A stretch of DNA of 64,000 bases from Peptococcaceae bacterium (GTDB lineage: Bacteria; Bacillota; Dehalobacteriia; UBA4068; JAAVYR01), in assembly GCA_022791255.1 (NCBI GenBank), contig JAAVYR010000002.1, forward strand, positions 1 to 64,000, in the 5' to 3' direction. Position numbers and translations under genes: made by a program. How positions within the stretch are numbered: the first letter of the stretch is position 1; the number at the start of each line of letters is the position of its first letter. Below the pieces are notes generated by a model. The model saw nothing but the letters and a program-made list of their open reading frames with translations, was not told the DNA's origin and ran no database searches. Positions 43,463 through 52,081 of this stretch are shown piece by piece.

Positions 43463-43843
43463 ATGGAAATTCCTGGTAATTTGAAATATACGGGAGACCA
43501 TCACTGGGTACAGATAGATGGGGATAAAGTTTTTGTCGGAATTACAGATTATGCGCAAAAAGATTTAGGAGAAATGGTATTTCTGGACATGCCGGAGACG
43601 GGGACCATTGTTTTTGTTGGCGATGTGGTAGGAGCGCTAGAGTCTGAAAAAACTACGGCGGATTTCTGCGCGCCTATTTCCGGAGAAATCTTGGAGGTCA
43701 ATGATGAGCTGGCGGAGGCGCCAGAGGCAGTCAATAGTGCTCCCTATGAAAACTGGCTAATAGCTATGTCCATCTCTGATGAAGGTGACTTGGAGGCGCT
43801 TATGGATGCGGAAGAGTATGCGGCCTATTGCAGTGCATTATAA
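43463..43843 (+). CDS. gcvH: glycine cleavage system H protein
   Basis: 126-aa lipoyl-carrier protein. The lipoyl-lysine motif reads ALESEKTTADF (Lys at about residue 61), slightly off the usual ESVKA. The surrounding hammerhead fold (HHWVQIDGDKVFVGITDYA; APISGEILEVN) is clear. No gcvT, gcvP, lplA or lipoamide dehydrogenase is nearby, so it either works with distant genes or acts as a lipoate relay. ATG 43463 follows AAGGAGAG. Confidence 0.93.
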   Translation: MEIPGNLKYTGDHHWVQIDGDKVFVGITDYAQKDLGEMVFLDMPETGTIVFVGDVVGALESEKTTADFCAPISGEILEVNDELAEAPEAVNSAPYENWLIAMSISDEGDLEALMDAEEYAAYCSAL

Positions 43844-43845
43844 CG

Positions 43846-43877
43846 AAAAAGTCCTTTACATTTGTTCAGGATGACGA
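43846..43877. repeat. short intergenic repeat, degenerate copy
   Basis: AAAGTCCTTTACATTTGTTC then AGGATGACG, a divergent member of the dispersed short-repeat family, just after gcvH. Confidence 0.4.
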
Positions 43878-43965
43878 GCAGGCGGAAATTTGGAACAGTA
43901 AAGATATAAAAAAATAAAACTTTCTACGCCTTATTTGATATAAGGGCAGTAGAAAGTTTTTTTAG

Positions 43966-44469
43966 TTAATCCTGTGAGGCATATGTTCTTAAAGGGTAGA
44001 TATAGTCGGCAATGCTCAGCCAGGTGTTATTTTTATAGCCTACATTTGGGTAAACGCCTACCAGCTGGAAGCCAAAGGCTGTAACCATTTTTTCACTGGG
44101 GGGATTGGGGTGGGTGATGCAGGCAATGGCAGTGTAAAAGCCCATTTCTTTTAATCTCTCTATGAGGGCAGTAAGGAGAGCGGTGCCCCGGCCTTTGCCG
44201 CAATGGTCTCTATCCAGGTAGATAGCAAGCTCTGTTGTTTTATCATAGGCGGCGCGGGATTTGAAGGGACTGGCATAAGCATAGCCTACCACTTTGCCCT
44301 TTTCCTCTAATACCAGATAAGGATATTTAGGGGTATAAGCAGCAATTCTCCTAGCCATTTCCTCCGGTGTTGGTGGCGTCACTTCAAAGGTTACATTGGC
44401 ATTTGTTACATAATGGGCATAAATCTCTGCAATGGCGGCACTATCCTCGATGCGGACATCTCTAATCAT
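43966..44469 (-). CDS. GNAT N-acetyltransferase (Pat/phosphinothricin acetyltransferase-like)
   Basis: 167 aa. The acetyl-CoA loop is in DHCGKGRGTALL (R/Q-x2-G-x-G/A pattern, about residue 87). MIRDVRIEDSAAIAEIY at the N-terminus and the TPPTPEEM segment are as in amino-acid or phosphinothricin acetyltransferases. The natural substrate is unknown. The ATG at 44469 is preferred over the ORF's first Met at 44547, which would add 26 residues foreign to the family. Confidence 0.9.
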   Translation of the reverse strand: MIRDVRIEDSAAIAEIYAHYVTNANVTFEVTPPTPEEMARRIAAYTPKYPYLVLEEKGKVVGYAYASPFKSRAAYDKTTELAIYLDRDHCGKGRGTALLTALIERLKEMGFYTAIACITHPNPPSEKMVTAFGFQLVGVYPNVGYKNNTWLSIADYIYPLRTYASQD

Positions 44470-44549
44470 GGTATCGCTTCTTTCAAAAAATAAAGTTTCA
44501 ACTAAAAAAGTTTTTCTTATCATACTGCAAAAATAATTGGTTTGCAAGT

Positions 44550-44585
44550 AAAAAAAGACCAGGGCGAAACGCCTTTGGTCTTTTT
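44550..44585 (-). terminator. terminator downstream of carB
   Basis: AAAAAGACCAGGGCG / CGCCTTTGGTCTTTTT stem with AAA loop; T tract on the minus strand. Confidence 0.85.
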
Positions 44586-44607
44586 CTGTTTTATTGTTCT
44601 TATCTCT

Positions 44608-44675
44608 CTTGTCATTCTGCGCGTTAGCGAAGAAATTAAAAAGATTCTTCGTCGTTTCACTCCTCAGAATGACAA
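44608..44675. repeat. inverted pair of short intergenic repeats
   Basis: TTGTCATTCTGCGCGTTAGC and AAGATTCTTC...CTCAGAATGACA face each other between the carB stop and its terminator, the same arrangement as at 21252. Confidence 0.6.
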
Positions 44676-44702
44676 TGGGGGATAAACGATAAGATTTTGT
44701 AT

Positions 44703-47700
44703 TTATTGTTTGTCTTTGATGGATTTATGATAATCCTGTAAAGATTTTACCTGGCAGGTTGGGTTATCGTGGGCTGCTTTAATGCCGATGATGGCAGCTT
44801 TGGCTGCTGCCATGGTGGTAACATAGGCAATCTTATTACGGATAGCTGCTTTTCTTACCAAAGCATGGTCGGCAGCGTTTTCTTTCCAGTCTGCTGTATT
44901 AATGAGGATATCTACGGTACCGCCGTTCATAGCGTCTAAGATATGGGGCGCACCTTGATAAATCTTATTAATATAAGTGCTGGGGATGCCATGTTCTTGG
45001 AACAGATTATGGGTCTTTTCTGTAGCAAGAATAGTAAAGCCTAAATCCACAAAGCCGCGGGCTACTTCTACAGCCGCGTCGTTATCTCTGGACTTCACAC
45101 TCATGAGTACAGTACCTGAGAGAGGTAGATTATTCTTGGCGGCTTCTTCTGCCTTATAGAAGGACTCGCCGAAGGTTGGAGATAAGCCTAATACTTCCCC
45201 GGTGGAGCGCATTTCCGGCCCTAAGACTGGGTCTACTTCTGGGAACATATTGAAGGGGAATACTGCTTCCTTCACGCCATAATAAGGAATATCTTTTTGT
45301 TTTAAGGTCGGCACGGGAGAAGTCACACCAGTTAAATCTTTGGTAATGATTTCTGTAGCGATAGGTACCATCTGGATGCCGCAAACTTTAGAAACCAGCG
45401 GTACTGTCCGAGAAGCTCTGGGGTTTGCTTCCAGCACGAATACTTTGCCGTCTTCGATAGCATATTGCATATTCATGAGGCCTTTTACCTTGAGAGCGGA
45501 AGCGATTTGTTTGGTATAGGTTTCGATAGTTTTGATTTGTTCTGGGGTAATATTCACTGCTGGCAATACACAAGCGGAGTCGCCGCTGTGGATGCCGGCA
45601 AGCTCAATGTGTTCCATAACAGCAGGAACAAATACATGTTCGCCGTCGCTGATGGCGTCCGCTTCGCATTCGATAGCGTTATTGAGGAAACGGTCGATGA
45701 GGATAGGCCGTTCTGGGGTAACATCGGTAGCAGCCGCCATATATTTCTTTAGGCTTTCTTCTTCGTATACTACTTCCATGCCTCTGCCGCCCAATACATA
45801 AGAAGGACGCACCATTAATGGATAACCTAATTTATTGGCTGCAGTAATGGCTTCTTCTACGGTAGATACCATTTCAGACTCTGGCATAGGGATATTCAGT
45901 TCTTCCATGATTTCCCGGAAGCGGTCTCTGTCTTCTGCTAAGTCGATAGAGTCTGGGGAAGTGCCAAGAACCCGAACCCCTGCTTTTTCTAATTCAGAAG
46001 CTAAGTTCAACGGGGTTTGTCCGCCGAACTGGCTGATGATACCTGCCGGTTTTTCTTTGTGGTAAATGCTCAGCACATCTTCGGTGGTTAAGGGTTCAAA
46101 GTACAATTTATCGGACGTATCATAGTCGGTAGATACAGTTTCTGGGTTACAGTTGACCATGATGGTTTCCACGCCCAGTTTCTTTAAGGATAAGGCTGCG
46201 TGAACACAGCAATAGTCAAACTCGATGCCTTGACCGATACGGTTTGGGCCGCCGCCTAAAATCATTACTTTCTTACTGTTAGCGCTGGCAGGTGCGGTGT
46301 CGGGCGCATTATAGGTGGAGTAGTAATAAGCGTTTTCTTTGGTACCGCTGACATGGATACCTTCCCAGCTTTGGGTGAGGCCTGCTGCAATCCGTTTTTC
46401 TCGTACTTCTGTTTCGGTAAGACCGGTAAGCATAGAGATGTAGCGGTCGGAGAAGCCTTCCTTCTTGGCGGTGATTAACAAATCATTGCTGATGCCTTTG
46501 CCTGCAGCGATGATTTCATTTTCTCTATCTACCAATTCCTTCATTTGTTCGATGAAGTAGGCTTTAATTTTGGTGAGGTTATGGAGCTCTTCGATGGTCG
46601 CGCCTTTTTTCAGTGCTTCATACATGATGAATTGCCGTCTGCTGGAAGCAACACGGAGCATGCCCAAAAGCTCTTCTTTGGTATTCATCATCAAGTCTTT
46701 TACTTGACCGAGACCATATGCGCCAATTTCTAAGCTGCGAATGGCTTTTTGCAAGGCTTCTTTATAGGTTTTGCCGATGCTCATAACTTCGCCGACAGCT
46801 TTCATCTGGGTGCCTAAGATATCTTGGGCAGCAGGGAATTTTTCAAATGCCCAGCGAGCGAATTTGATAACGATGTAGTCGCCGCCTGGTACGTATTTGT
46901 CCAGAGTGCCGTATTTGCCGCAAGGGATTTCGTCTAAGGTAAGACCAGCTGCAAGGAGAGCGGAAACCAGAGCGATAGGGAAGCCTGTGGCTTTAGAGGC
47001 AAGGGCAGAGGAGCGGGAAGTCCGCGGGTTAATTTCGATAACCACAAATCTGCCGGTGTCTGGATTATGGGCGAACTGTACATTGGTGCCGCCAATAACT
47101 TCGATTTCTTCGACGATTTTGTAGGCTGCCTCTTGCAATTTCTTCTGAGTTTCTTCGCTGATGGTCAGCATTGGCGCGGAGCAGAAGGAGTCCCCGGTGT
47201 GCACGCCGGTAGGGTCGATATTTTCAATGAAGCAAACGGTAATCATCTGGTTTTTGGCGTCGCGAACAACTTCTAATTCTAGTTCTTCCCAACCGAGAAC
47301 AGACTCCTCGATGAGGACTTGTCCAATCATGCTGGCGCTAATACCGTTTTGCACGATGATGCGTAATTCTTCGGGATTATGAACGAAGCCGCCGCCGGCG
47401 CCGCCCATGGTATAAGCGGGACGAACGACCACCGGATAGCCCAATTCATTGGCGATGGCTTCCGCTTCTTCTACGGAATAGGCAGGCTTAGACTTTGCCA
47501 TTTCGATGCCCAGTCTATTCATGGTTTCTTTGAAGATAATGCGGTCTTCGCCTTTTTTAATGGCGTCTAGCTGCACACCGATGATTTTCACACCGTATTT
47601 GTCTAAGACGCCGGCTTCGGCTAATTCTGAACAAAGATTAAGCCCAGACTGACCTCCTAAATTTGGTAGTAAGGCATCGGGCTTTTCAATACGAATAATT

Positions 47701-47927
47701 TCTTTTAAACGATTTAAATTTAAAGGTTCAATATATGTCGCGTCTGCAATTCCGGGGTCTGTCATAATTGTAGCGGGATTTGAATTGACAAGTACAATTT
47801 CATAACCGAGATTTTTCAATGCCTTGCAGGCCTGGGTACCGGAATAGTCAAACTCACAGGCTTGACCAATAATAATAGGACCAGAGCCAATAACCAAAAT
47901 TTTGTTAATTCCTTCTAATTTAGGCAT
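44703..47927 (-). CDS. carB: carbamoyl-phosphate synthase large subunit
   Basis: 1074 aa. Makes carbamoyl phosphate for pyrimidines and arginine. Two homologous ATP-grasp halves are clear: the first begins GSGPIIIGQACEFDYSG and the second at about residue 550 begins GGGPNRIGQGIEFDYC. The allosteric MGS-like domain forms the C-terminus (about 930-1074). ATG 47927 has AAGGAGTGA upstream. The small subunit carA, which supplies ammonia from glutamine, is not adjacent. Confidence 0.98.
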   Translation of the reverse strand: MPKLEGINKILVIGSGPIIIGQACEFDYSGTQACKALKNLGYEIVLVNSNPATIMTDPGIADATYIEPLNLNRLKEIIRIEKPDALLPNLGGQSGLNLCSELAEAGVLDKYGVKIIGVQLDAIKKGEDRIIFKETMNRLGIEMAKSKPAYSVEEAEAIANELGYPVVVRPAYTMGGAGGGFVHNPEELRIIVQNGISASMIGQVLIEESVLGWEELELEVVRDAKNQMITVCFIENIDPTGVHTGDSFCSAPMLTISEETQKKLQEAAYKIVEEIEVIGGTNVQFAHNPDTGRFVVIEINPRTSRSSALASKATGFPIALVSALLAAGLTLDEIPCGKYGTLDKYVPGGDYIVIKFARWAFEKFPAAQDILGTQMKAVGEVMSIGKTYKEALQKAIRSLEIGAYGLGQVKDLMMNTKEELLGMLRVASSRRQFIMYEALKKGATIEELHNLTKIKAYFIEQMKELVDRENEIIAAGKGISNDLLITAKKEGFSDRYISMLTGLTETEVREKRIAAGLTQSWEGIHVSGTKENAYYYSTYNAPDTAPASANSKKVMILGGGPNRIGQGIEFDYCCVHAALSLKKLGVETIMVNCNPETVSTDYDTSDKLYFEPLTTEDVLSIYHKEKPAGIISQFGGQTPLNLASELEKAGVRVLGTSPDSIDLAEDRDRFREIMEELNIPMPESEMVSTVEEAITAANKLGYPLMVRPSYVLGGRGMEVVYEEESLKKYMAAATDVTPERPILIDRFLNNAIECEADAISDGEHVFVPAVMEHIELAGIHSGDSACVLPAVNITPEQIKTIETYTKQIASALKVKGLMNMQYAIEDGKVFVLEANPRASRTVPLVSKVCGIQMVPIATEIITKDLTGVTSPVPTLKQKDIPYYGVKEAVFPFNMFPEVDPVLGPEMRSTGEVLGLSPTFGESFYKAEEAAKNNLPLSGTVLMSVKSRDNDAAVEVARGFVDLGFTILATEKTHNLFQEHGIPSTYINKIYQGAPHILDAMNGGTVDILINTADWKENAADHALVRKAAIRNKIAYVTTMAAAKAAIIGIKAAHDNPTCQVKSLQDYHKSIKDKQ

Positions 47928-47957
47928 ATTATCACTCCTTCTTGCATATTTCATATT

Positions 47958-47987
47958 ATTATATCTTGTCCGACTGCTTTCTTGCAA
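47958..47987 (-). promoter_or_regulatory. carB promoter
   Basis: Minus strand: -35 TTGCAA (47982-47987), 18-bp spacer, -10 TATAAT (47958-47963), giving a leader of only about 25 nt. No room for a pyrR-type attenuator. Confidence 0.72.
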
Positions 47988-48027
47988 GAGTCTTTTGTAA
48001 AAAAATTACAAATTTTTTAGGGCGTAT

Positions 48028-48063
48028 AAAAAGAGACTGCAAATGATTTGCAGTCTCTTTTTT
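48028..48063. terminator. hairpin between divergent carB and HTH gene
   Basis: AAAAAGAGACTGCAAAT / ATTTGCAGTCTCTTTTT stem with T/A tracts on both sides. It lies upstream of the carB promoter and of the HTH gene, with no gene ending into it; it may insulate the two. Confidence 0.65.
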
Positions 48064-48195
48064 ATTTTGTTTTTAAGCGGGGCAGCAGTCGTAGCCCAGG
48101 TTGAAAAATTTTCTTTCCTGATTAAATAATCATTAATATGAAGAAGAAAGGTATTAAACTATGACTACCGATAAAAGGAATGAGGAGGTAGTCGT

Positions 48196-48462
48196 ATGCA
48201 AGAAGTAGACCAGAACCAAGTGATAGAAAAAATGCAGAGAATTTTGACAGGAAGACTCAATCAGCTTTGCCATAATCAGCATATTAGTTTGCAAGATTTG
48301 TCTCGCAGGTCGGGCGTTTCTCTTTCTACTGTTAGAAAAATATCTCAAGGCAGACATTGTAATGTGGGTATTGCTGTGGTTATCAAGTTGAGCCATGTTT
48401 TCGGAGTCACGCCCAGCCAATTTGTGGACGAAAACCTGTTGCGGGCAGAGGATAAGTTTTAG
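48196..48462 (+). CDS. XRE-family helix-turn-helix regulator
   Basis: 88 aa. The HTH spans about residues 18-72: ISLQDLSRRSGVSLSTVRKI (helices 2-3) and an FGVTPSQFVDEN end typical of XRE proteins. GGAGGTAG precedes the ATG. It heads a run of small genes in the 48-49.5 kb islet. Confidence 0.88.
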   Translation: MQEVDQNQVIEKMQRILTGRLNQLCHNQHISLQDLSRRSGVSLSTVRKISQGRHCNVGIAVVIKLSHVFGVTPSQFVDENLLRAEDKF

Positions 48463-48476
48463 GCGGTGAAAAATTG

Positions 48477-48716
48477 ATGAGCAAAAAATATGAACAAATC
48501 TTGTTAGAAGAATTTGAGAAGTTGTCTCCTAAAGCACAAGAGGGATTTCTTACATTGGTAATGAATATTGAAGTTGCAAAAGAATTATGTAAAGGATCAA
48601 AGATGATAGAAGAGAAGATAGACAAGTTTTCTCAAATGGCGTTAGAGAAAGAGGACTATATAACTTTTTGGCTTCTTCAATTCAAAAGAGCCATAGACCG
48701 ATTAGGTAAAAACTGA
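48477..48716 (+). CDS. small helical protein of unknown function
   Basis: 79 aa, no recognised family. Predicted mostly helical and charged (EQILLEEFEKLSPKAQEGFL; EEKIDKFSQMALEKED). The ATG at 48477 follows GGCGGTG and lies 14 bp after the XRE gene, so the two are probably one operon. It may be a partner of the regulator. Confidence 0.65.
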   Translation: MSKKYEQILLEEFEKLSPKAQEGFLTLVMNIEVAKELCKGSKMIEEKIDKFSQMALEKEDYITFWLLQFKRAIDRLGKN

Positions 48717-48728
48717 GGGGCTTTTCTT

Positions 48729-48911
48729 ATGTTGTTGGGTTCGCCGCTTAGCTGTGATGGCTATGCAAATATTGAAACAGGCAGCGCCAATATTTTTGAT
48801 AGTGACTTGGTGGCATTGAAGCAAATATTTGATGTGGATTTTGATGAGTTTTTCGAGGGTATTCCTACTTCCCGGAAGTTGCAACACCGTGGCAGAAAAA
48901 AGGAAGAATAG
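48729..48911 (+). CDS. small ORF, possible HTH-gene remnant
   Basis: 60 aa with GAGGGG before the ATG. The segment DSDLVALKQIFDVDFDEFFEG resembles, in part, the C-terminal dimerisation end of XRE regulators (LAKIFDVSLDEFF), without the HTH in front. It could be a genuine small protein or the tail of a decayed regulator gene. Confidence 0.4.
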   Translation: MLLGSPLSCDGYANIETGSANIFDSDLVALKQIFDVDFDEFFEGIPTSRKLQHRGRKKEE

Positions 48912-48932
48912 CAACACTCTTTTTTATTATAA

Positions 48933-48952
48933 GCATATTTATGCTAATATGC
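48933..48952. promoter_or_regulatory. inverted repeat upstream of the tandem HTH genes (candidate operator)
   Basis: GCATATT and AATATGC, a perfect 7-bp inverted repeat with a 6-bp spacer, about 60 bp before the first HTH gene. Its AT-rich centre also offers a -10-like box (TATGCT). Confidence 0.45.
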
Positions 48953-49008
48953 AATCCTTATCTTTCATTTGATAATGTAAGCATGGATTAAAAAAGGGGG
49001 TATGTGGA

Positions 49009-49230
49009 GTGCTTAGCTATGGCCCATTGTGGAAAACAATGAAAAATAGAAAAATTACTACATATACCCTCATTTATAAATTGGGTTTTAGTGCAAATAC
49101 GATTACCAGTTTGCGAAGAAATAAATCTATTACTTTATATACGGTAGAGAGGCTATGCAAAATTTTAGATTGTACGCCTAACGATATCGTAGAAATTTTA
49201 CCAGATGAAGATGAAGCAGGGAATGGTTAA
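49009..49230 (+). CDS. Cro/CI-type HTH protein (tandem copy 1)
   Basis: 73 aa. A compact HTH of the YozG/HTH_26 type: LWKTMKNRKITTYTL, GFSANTITSLRRNKSI, then YTVERLCKILDCTPNDIVE, the conserved end of this group. GTG start with a G-rich site upstream. Paralogous to the next gene. Confidence 0.85.
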   Translation: MLSYGPLWKTMKNRKITTYTLIYKLGFSANTITSLRRNKSITLYTVERLCKILDCTPNDIVEILPDEDEAGNG

Positions 49231-49241
49231 AGAGGATTTAT

Positions 49242-49454
49242 ATGATAAGTTATGCCCCATTGTGGCGAACAATGAAGCAAAAAAATATTACAACATATAC
49301 GCTTATTTTTAAAGAGGGTTTTAACTCACATACTATTCACAACCTGAAACATAATCAGTCTATTACTGCTTATACGATGGAACGACTGTGTAAGATATTA
49401 GATTGCACGCCCAATGATATTATTGAGTTTCTGCCAGATGAAGATGAAAAATAA
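49242..49454 (+). CDS. Cro/CI-type HTH protein (tandem copy 2)
   Basis: 70 aa, about 60% identical to the gene before it. It shares LWRTMKQKNITTYTLIF, the second HTH helix with changed recognition residues (NSHTIHNLKHNQSI), and ERLCKILDCTPNDIIEFLPDEDE, of which only the start is quoted as a match. It starts 11 bp after copy 1 in the same operon. The likely DNA-contact residues differ most, which suggests different sites. Confidence 0.85.
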   Translation: MISYAPLWRTMKQKNITTYTLIFKEGFNSHTIHNLKHNQSITAYTMERLCKILDCTPNDIIEFLPDEDEK

Positions 49455-49493
49455 AAGTCAAAGAACATTTATTTTTGTTCTTTGGCTTTTTTA
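49453..49493 (+). terminator. terminator of the tandem HTH genes
   Basis: AAAAGTCAAAGAACA / TGTTCTTTGGCTTTT stem followed by T. Confidence 0.85.
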
Positions 49494-49501
49494 GATTGGG
49501 A

Positions 49502-49589
49502 AAGGATCCTTCGTCACTATGTTCCTCAGGATGACAATTAGAAGCACTTACTGCCTCTATATGTCATCCTGAGCGAAAGCGAAGGATCT
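49502..49589. repeat. inverted pair of short intergenic repeats
   Basis: AAGGATCCTTCG...CTCAGGATGACA (49502-49533) faces TGTCATCCTGAGCG...GAAGGATC (49562-49588). This is the best-conserved pair of the family in the window, directly before the 189-bp repeat. Confidence 0.7.
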
Positions 49590-49601
49590 TTTCCCCATTT
49601 G

Positions 49602-49790
49602 GTCGGGGAAGGCAATCTATATATGCCACTGGGGATGGTTCGTTTTATTTTCTATTTTTCCCAGTAAAGAAGTACAAAAAAGTGCCTTTCTGATAGTGGC
49701 ACAATTTAGATTGCGATTTTGGTTCTTTTCTTAAAAGAACAAGCAAAGCGAGCCTAAGGTAAATAATTTGCACCTGCCCGGCTGTCAGAG
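49602..49790. repeat. 189-bp dispersed repeat, copy B
   Basis: Same orientation and length as the copy at 9465-9653. Conserved core: GTCGGGGAAGGCAATCTATA at the left end, the TGATAGTGGCACAATTTAGA block in the middle, the AAAAGAAC palindrome and a TGTCAGAG right end. Confidence 0.8.
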
Positions 49791-50004
49791 ATGGATAGTG
49801 ACTTTTTGATAAAATAAATTCTATCTCTTACAGAAGGGCAAGTGCTATGAGTTTCTTTGGGTAAGTCTTTAACTTCTTTTTGAAAAAGAAGCAAAACTGC
49901 CGCCTGGTTGACCAAGTAACAGCCTCGCCACTACTTGCCGTTCCCCGCGTCAAACAGGCGGCGAGTCCCCGATGAATTTTATTATTATTCGGAAAGATTT
50001 AATT
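49791..50004. other. non-coding region between repeat copy B and typA
   Basis: About 210 bp with no gene. It contains CTTCTTTTTGAAAAAGAAG (a 9-bp palindrome at about 49871-49890) and CCGCCTG / CAGGCGG arms about 60 bp apart (49902-49961). It could be an extension of the repeat element. Confidence 0.45.
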
Positions 50005-50040
50005 AAAAAGGACCTGCATTTTTATTTGCAAGTCCTTTTT
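50005..50040 (-). terminator. typA terminator
   Basis: 14-bp stem with T tracts on both strands, one base different from the terminator at 9375-9410. Confidence 0.9.
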
Positions 50041-50042
50041 GC

Positions 50043-51857
50043 TTATCTCTTATTGGATTTTGCTCTTTGGTTGTGGTCGAGGATTTTCTTGCGGATACGG
50101 AAGTTTTCTGGGGTGACTTCTAAGAGCTCGTCTTCACCTAAAAACTCCAATGCTTCTTCTAAGCTCATTTTCCGGGCGGGAACGAGGCGTAATGCTTCGT
50201 CGCTGCCGGAAGCCCGCATATTGGTGGCTTGCTTTTTCTTGCAAACGTTAATGACCAAATCTTCATTCTTTGGGTTGGAGCCAACTACCATGCCCATGTA
50301 CACGGCGTCACCTGGTTCTACGAAAAGGGTGCCTCTGTCCTGAGCATTAAAGAGGCCATAGCCGACAGCTTCCCCTGTTTCAAAAGCTACAAGAGAGCCT
50401 ACGTTTCTGGTGACCATTTCGCCTTTATATGGTCCGTAACCATGGAAGATAGAGTTCAAAATCCCTTCCCCTTTGGTGCTGGTAAGGAACTCACTGCGGT
50501 AACCAAAAAGACCGCGAGCTGGAATGATATACTCTAGACGCATGCGGGAGCCTTGAGGGTTCATAGCTTGGAGCTCTGCTTTCCGGGTGCCCATGGCTTC
50601 CATAACGCTGCCTTGATAGTCTAATGGCACATCAATAACCAAGTATTCCAGTGGTTCGCTCTTTTTACCGTCGATTTCCTTATATAATACGCGAGGGGTG
50701 CTTACTTGGAATTCATAGCCTTCCCGACGCATATTTTCGATTAAAATAGATAAGTGCATTTCCCCTCTGCCCAACACGCGGAAAGACTCGGCGCTTTCTG
50801 TATCCTGAACCACTAAAGAAACGTCTTTTAACAATTCTTTATAGAGACGGTCCCGTAATTGACGGGAGGTAACGAATTTTCCTTCTTTGCCGGCGAAAGG
50901 ACTATCGTTGACAGAGAAGGTCATCTCTACGGTAGGTTCGGAAATCTTTACAAAAGGAATTGGTTCGATGGCTTCTGGGCTGCAAACAGTGTTGCCGATA
51001 TTGATGTTTTCGATACCAGAGAAGGAAACGATGTCCCCGGCCATGGCTTCCTGTACCGCTTCTTTATTTACCCCGCTAAATTGATAGATAGCGGTGATTT
51101 TGGCTTTACCAGACAGGTCTTCTTTATGATAATCGCAAATGGCGACTTCTTGGTTGACCTTCATGCGGCCCCGTTCGATTTTCCCAACGGCAATTCTACC
51201 TACATATTCGTTATAGTCAATAGAAGAGATGAGAACGGCGAGAGGTGCGTCTACTTCTACTTCTGGTGCTGGGATATAGTCGATGATGGTTTCAAATAAT
51301 GGCTTTAAGTCGGTGCCGGCTACATCCTGACTGAGGGAAGCGGTACCGGCTCTGCCGGAGCAGTAGAGGATAGGGCTGTCCAACTGTTCGTCGGTGGCGC
51401 CTAAGTCTAACAACAACTCTAATACTTCGTCAATGACTTCATCAATACGAGCGTCGGGACGGTCGATTTTATTGATTAAGATGACAACTTTGTGATTTAA
51501 TTCTAATGCTTTTTGCAGCACAAAGCGGGTCTGTGGCATAGGGCCTTCGGCAGAGTCTACCAAAAGCAATACGCCGTCTACCATCTTTAATACCCGTTCT
51601 ACTTCGCCGCCAAAGTCAGCGTGACCTGGGGTGTCTACGATGTTGATTTTTACACCGTTATATTCTGCAGATGCGTTTTTGGCTAGGATGGTAATGCCGC
51701 GTTCCCGTTCGATATCGTTAGAGTCCATGACTCTTTCTTGTACTTGTTGGTTTTCACGGAAGATACCGCTTTGCTTTAACATACCGTCTACCAGGGTGGT
51801 TTTACCATGGTCTACGTGGGCGATAATAGCGATATTTCTGATTTCTTCTCTTTTCAA
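50043..51857 (-). CDS. typA: ribosome-associated GTPase TypA/BipA
   Basis: 604 aa. A translational GTPase acting in ribosome assembly and stress or cold adaptation. G motifs: [10 protein letters not shown] (G1), RGITI (G2), DTPGHADF (G3), NKIDRPDAR (G4). These are followed by the beta-barrel domain II, EF-G-like domains III and V ([21 protein letters not shown]), and the BipA-specific C-terminal domain. AGGAGGAA precedes the start. Single gene. Confidence 0.98.
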   Translation of the reverse strand: MKREEIRNIAIIAHVDHGKTTLVDGMLKQSGIFRENQQVQERVMDSNDIERERGITILAKNASAEYNGVKINIVDTPGHADFGGEVERVLKMVDGVLLLVDSAEGPMPQTRFVLQKALELNHKVVILINKIDRPDARIDEVIDEVLELLLDLGATDEQLDSPILYCSGRAGTASLSQDVAGTDLKPLFETIIDYIPAPEVEVDAPLAVLISSIDYNEYVGRIAVGKIERGRMKVNQEVAICDYHKEDLSGKAKITAIYQFSGVNKEAVQEAMAGDIVSFSGIENINIGNTVCSPEAIEPIPFVKISEPTVEMTFSVNDSPFAGKEGKFVTSRQLRDRLYKELLKDVSLVVQDTESAESFRVLGRGEMHLSILIENMRREGYEFQVSTPRVLYKEIDGKKSEPLEYLVIDVPLDYQGSVMEAMGTRKAELQAMNPQGSRMRLEYIIPARGLFGYRSEFLTSTKGEGILNSIFHGYGPYKGEMVTRNVGSLVAFETGEAVGYGLFNAQDRGTLFVEPGDAVYMGMVVGSNPKNEDLVINVCKKKQATNMRASGSDEALRLVPARKMSLEEALEFLGEDELLEVTPENFRIRKKILDHNQRAKSNKR

Positions 51858-52006
51858 AGTTCTTCCTCCTAGCGTATTTCAATCTGATTTTATATCATTT
51901 AAATAAATAGAAAAAATAAAACAGCTTTTATTATAATAACCTAAAAGCTTATTGGCAAGTAAAAGCGGAAATATTTTTAAAATTTCTATGTTTTTTTACC
52001 ATTCTT

Positions 52007-52015
52007 TGCTATAAT
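52007..52015 (+). promoter_or_regulatory. azlC promoter (extended -10)
   Basis: TGCTATAAT, an extended -10 with no good -35, about 67 bp before azlC. Confidence 0.4.
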
Positions 52016-52081
52016 AAATAAGTTATTTATCAGGGACAAGTTTTTTTATATGAAAATGGTGCTTAAAGAAAGTAGGGTTTT

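Noticed and set aside
48028-48063. Attenuator for carB
   Set aside because: The hairpin lies upstream of the carB promoter, so it is not in the carB transcript.
48702-48917. 71-aa ORF on the minus strand opposite the small HTH-remnant ORF
   Set aside because: No ribosome binding site and poor coding character; the plus-strand frame has a start site and an HTH-like end.
49972-50343. 123-aa plus-strand ORF at the typA end
   Set aside because: It lies mostly over typA on the opposite strand, includes the typA terminator and is a shadow frame.
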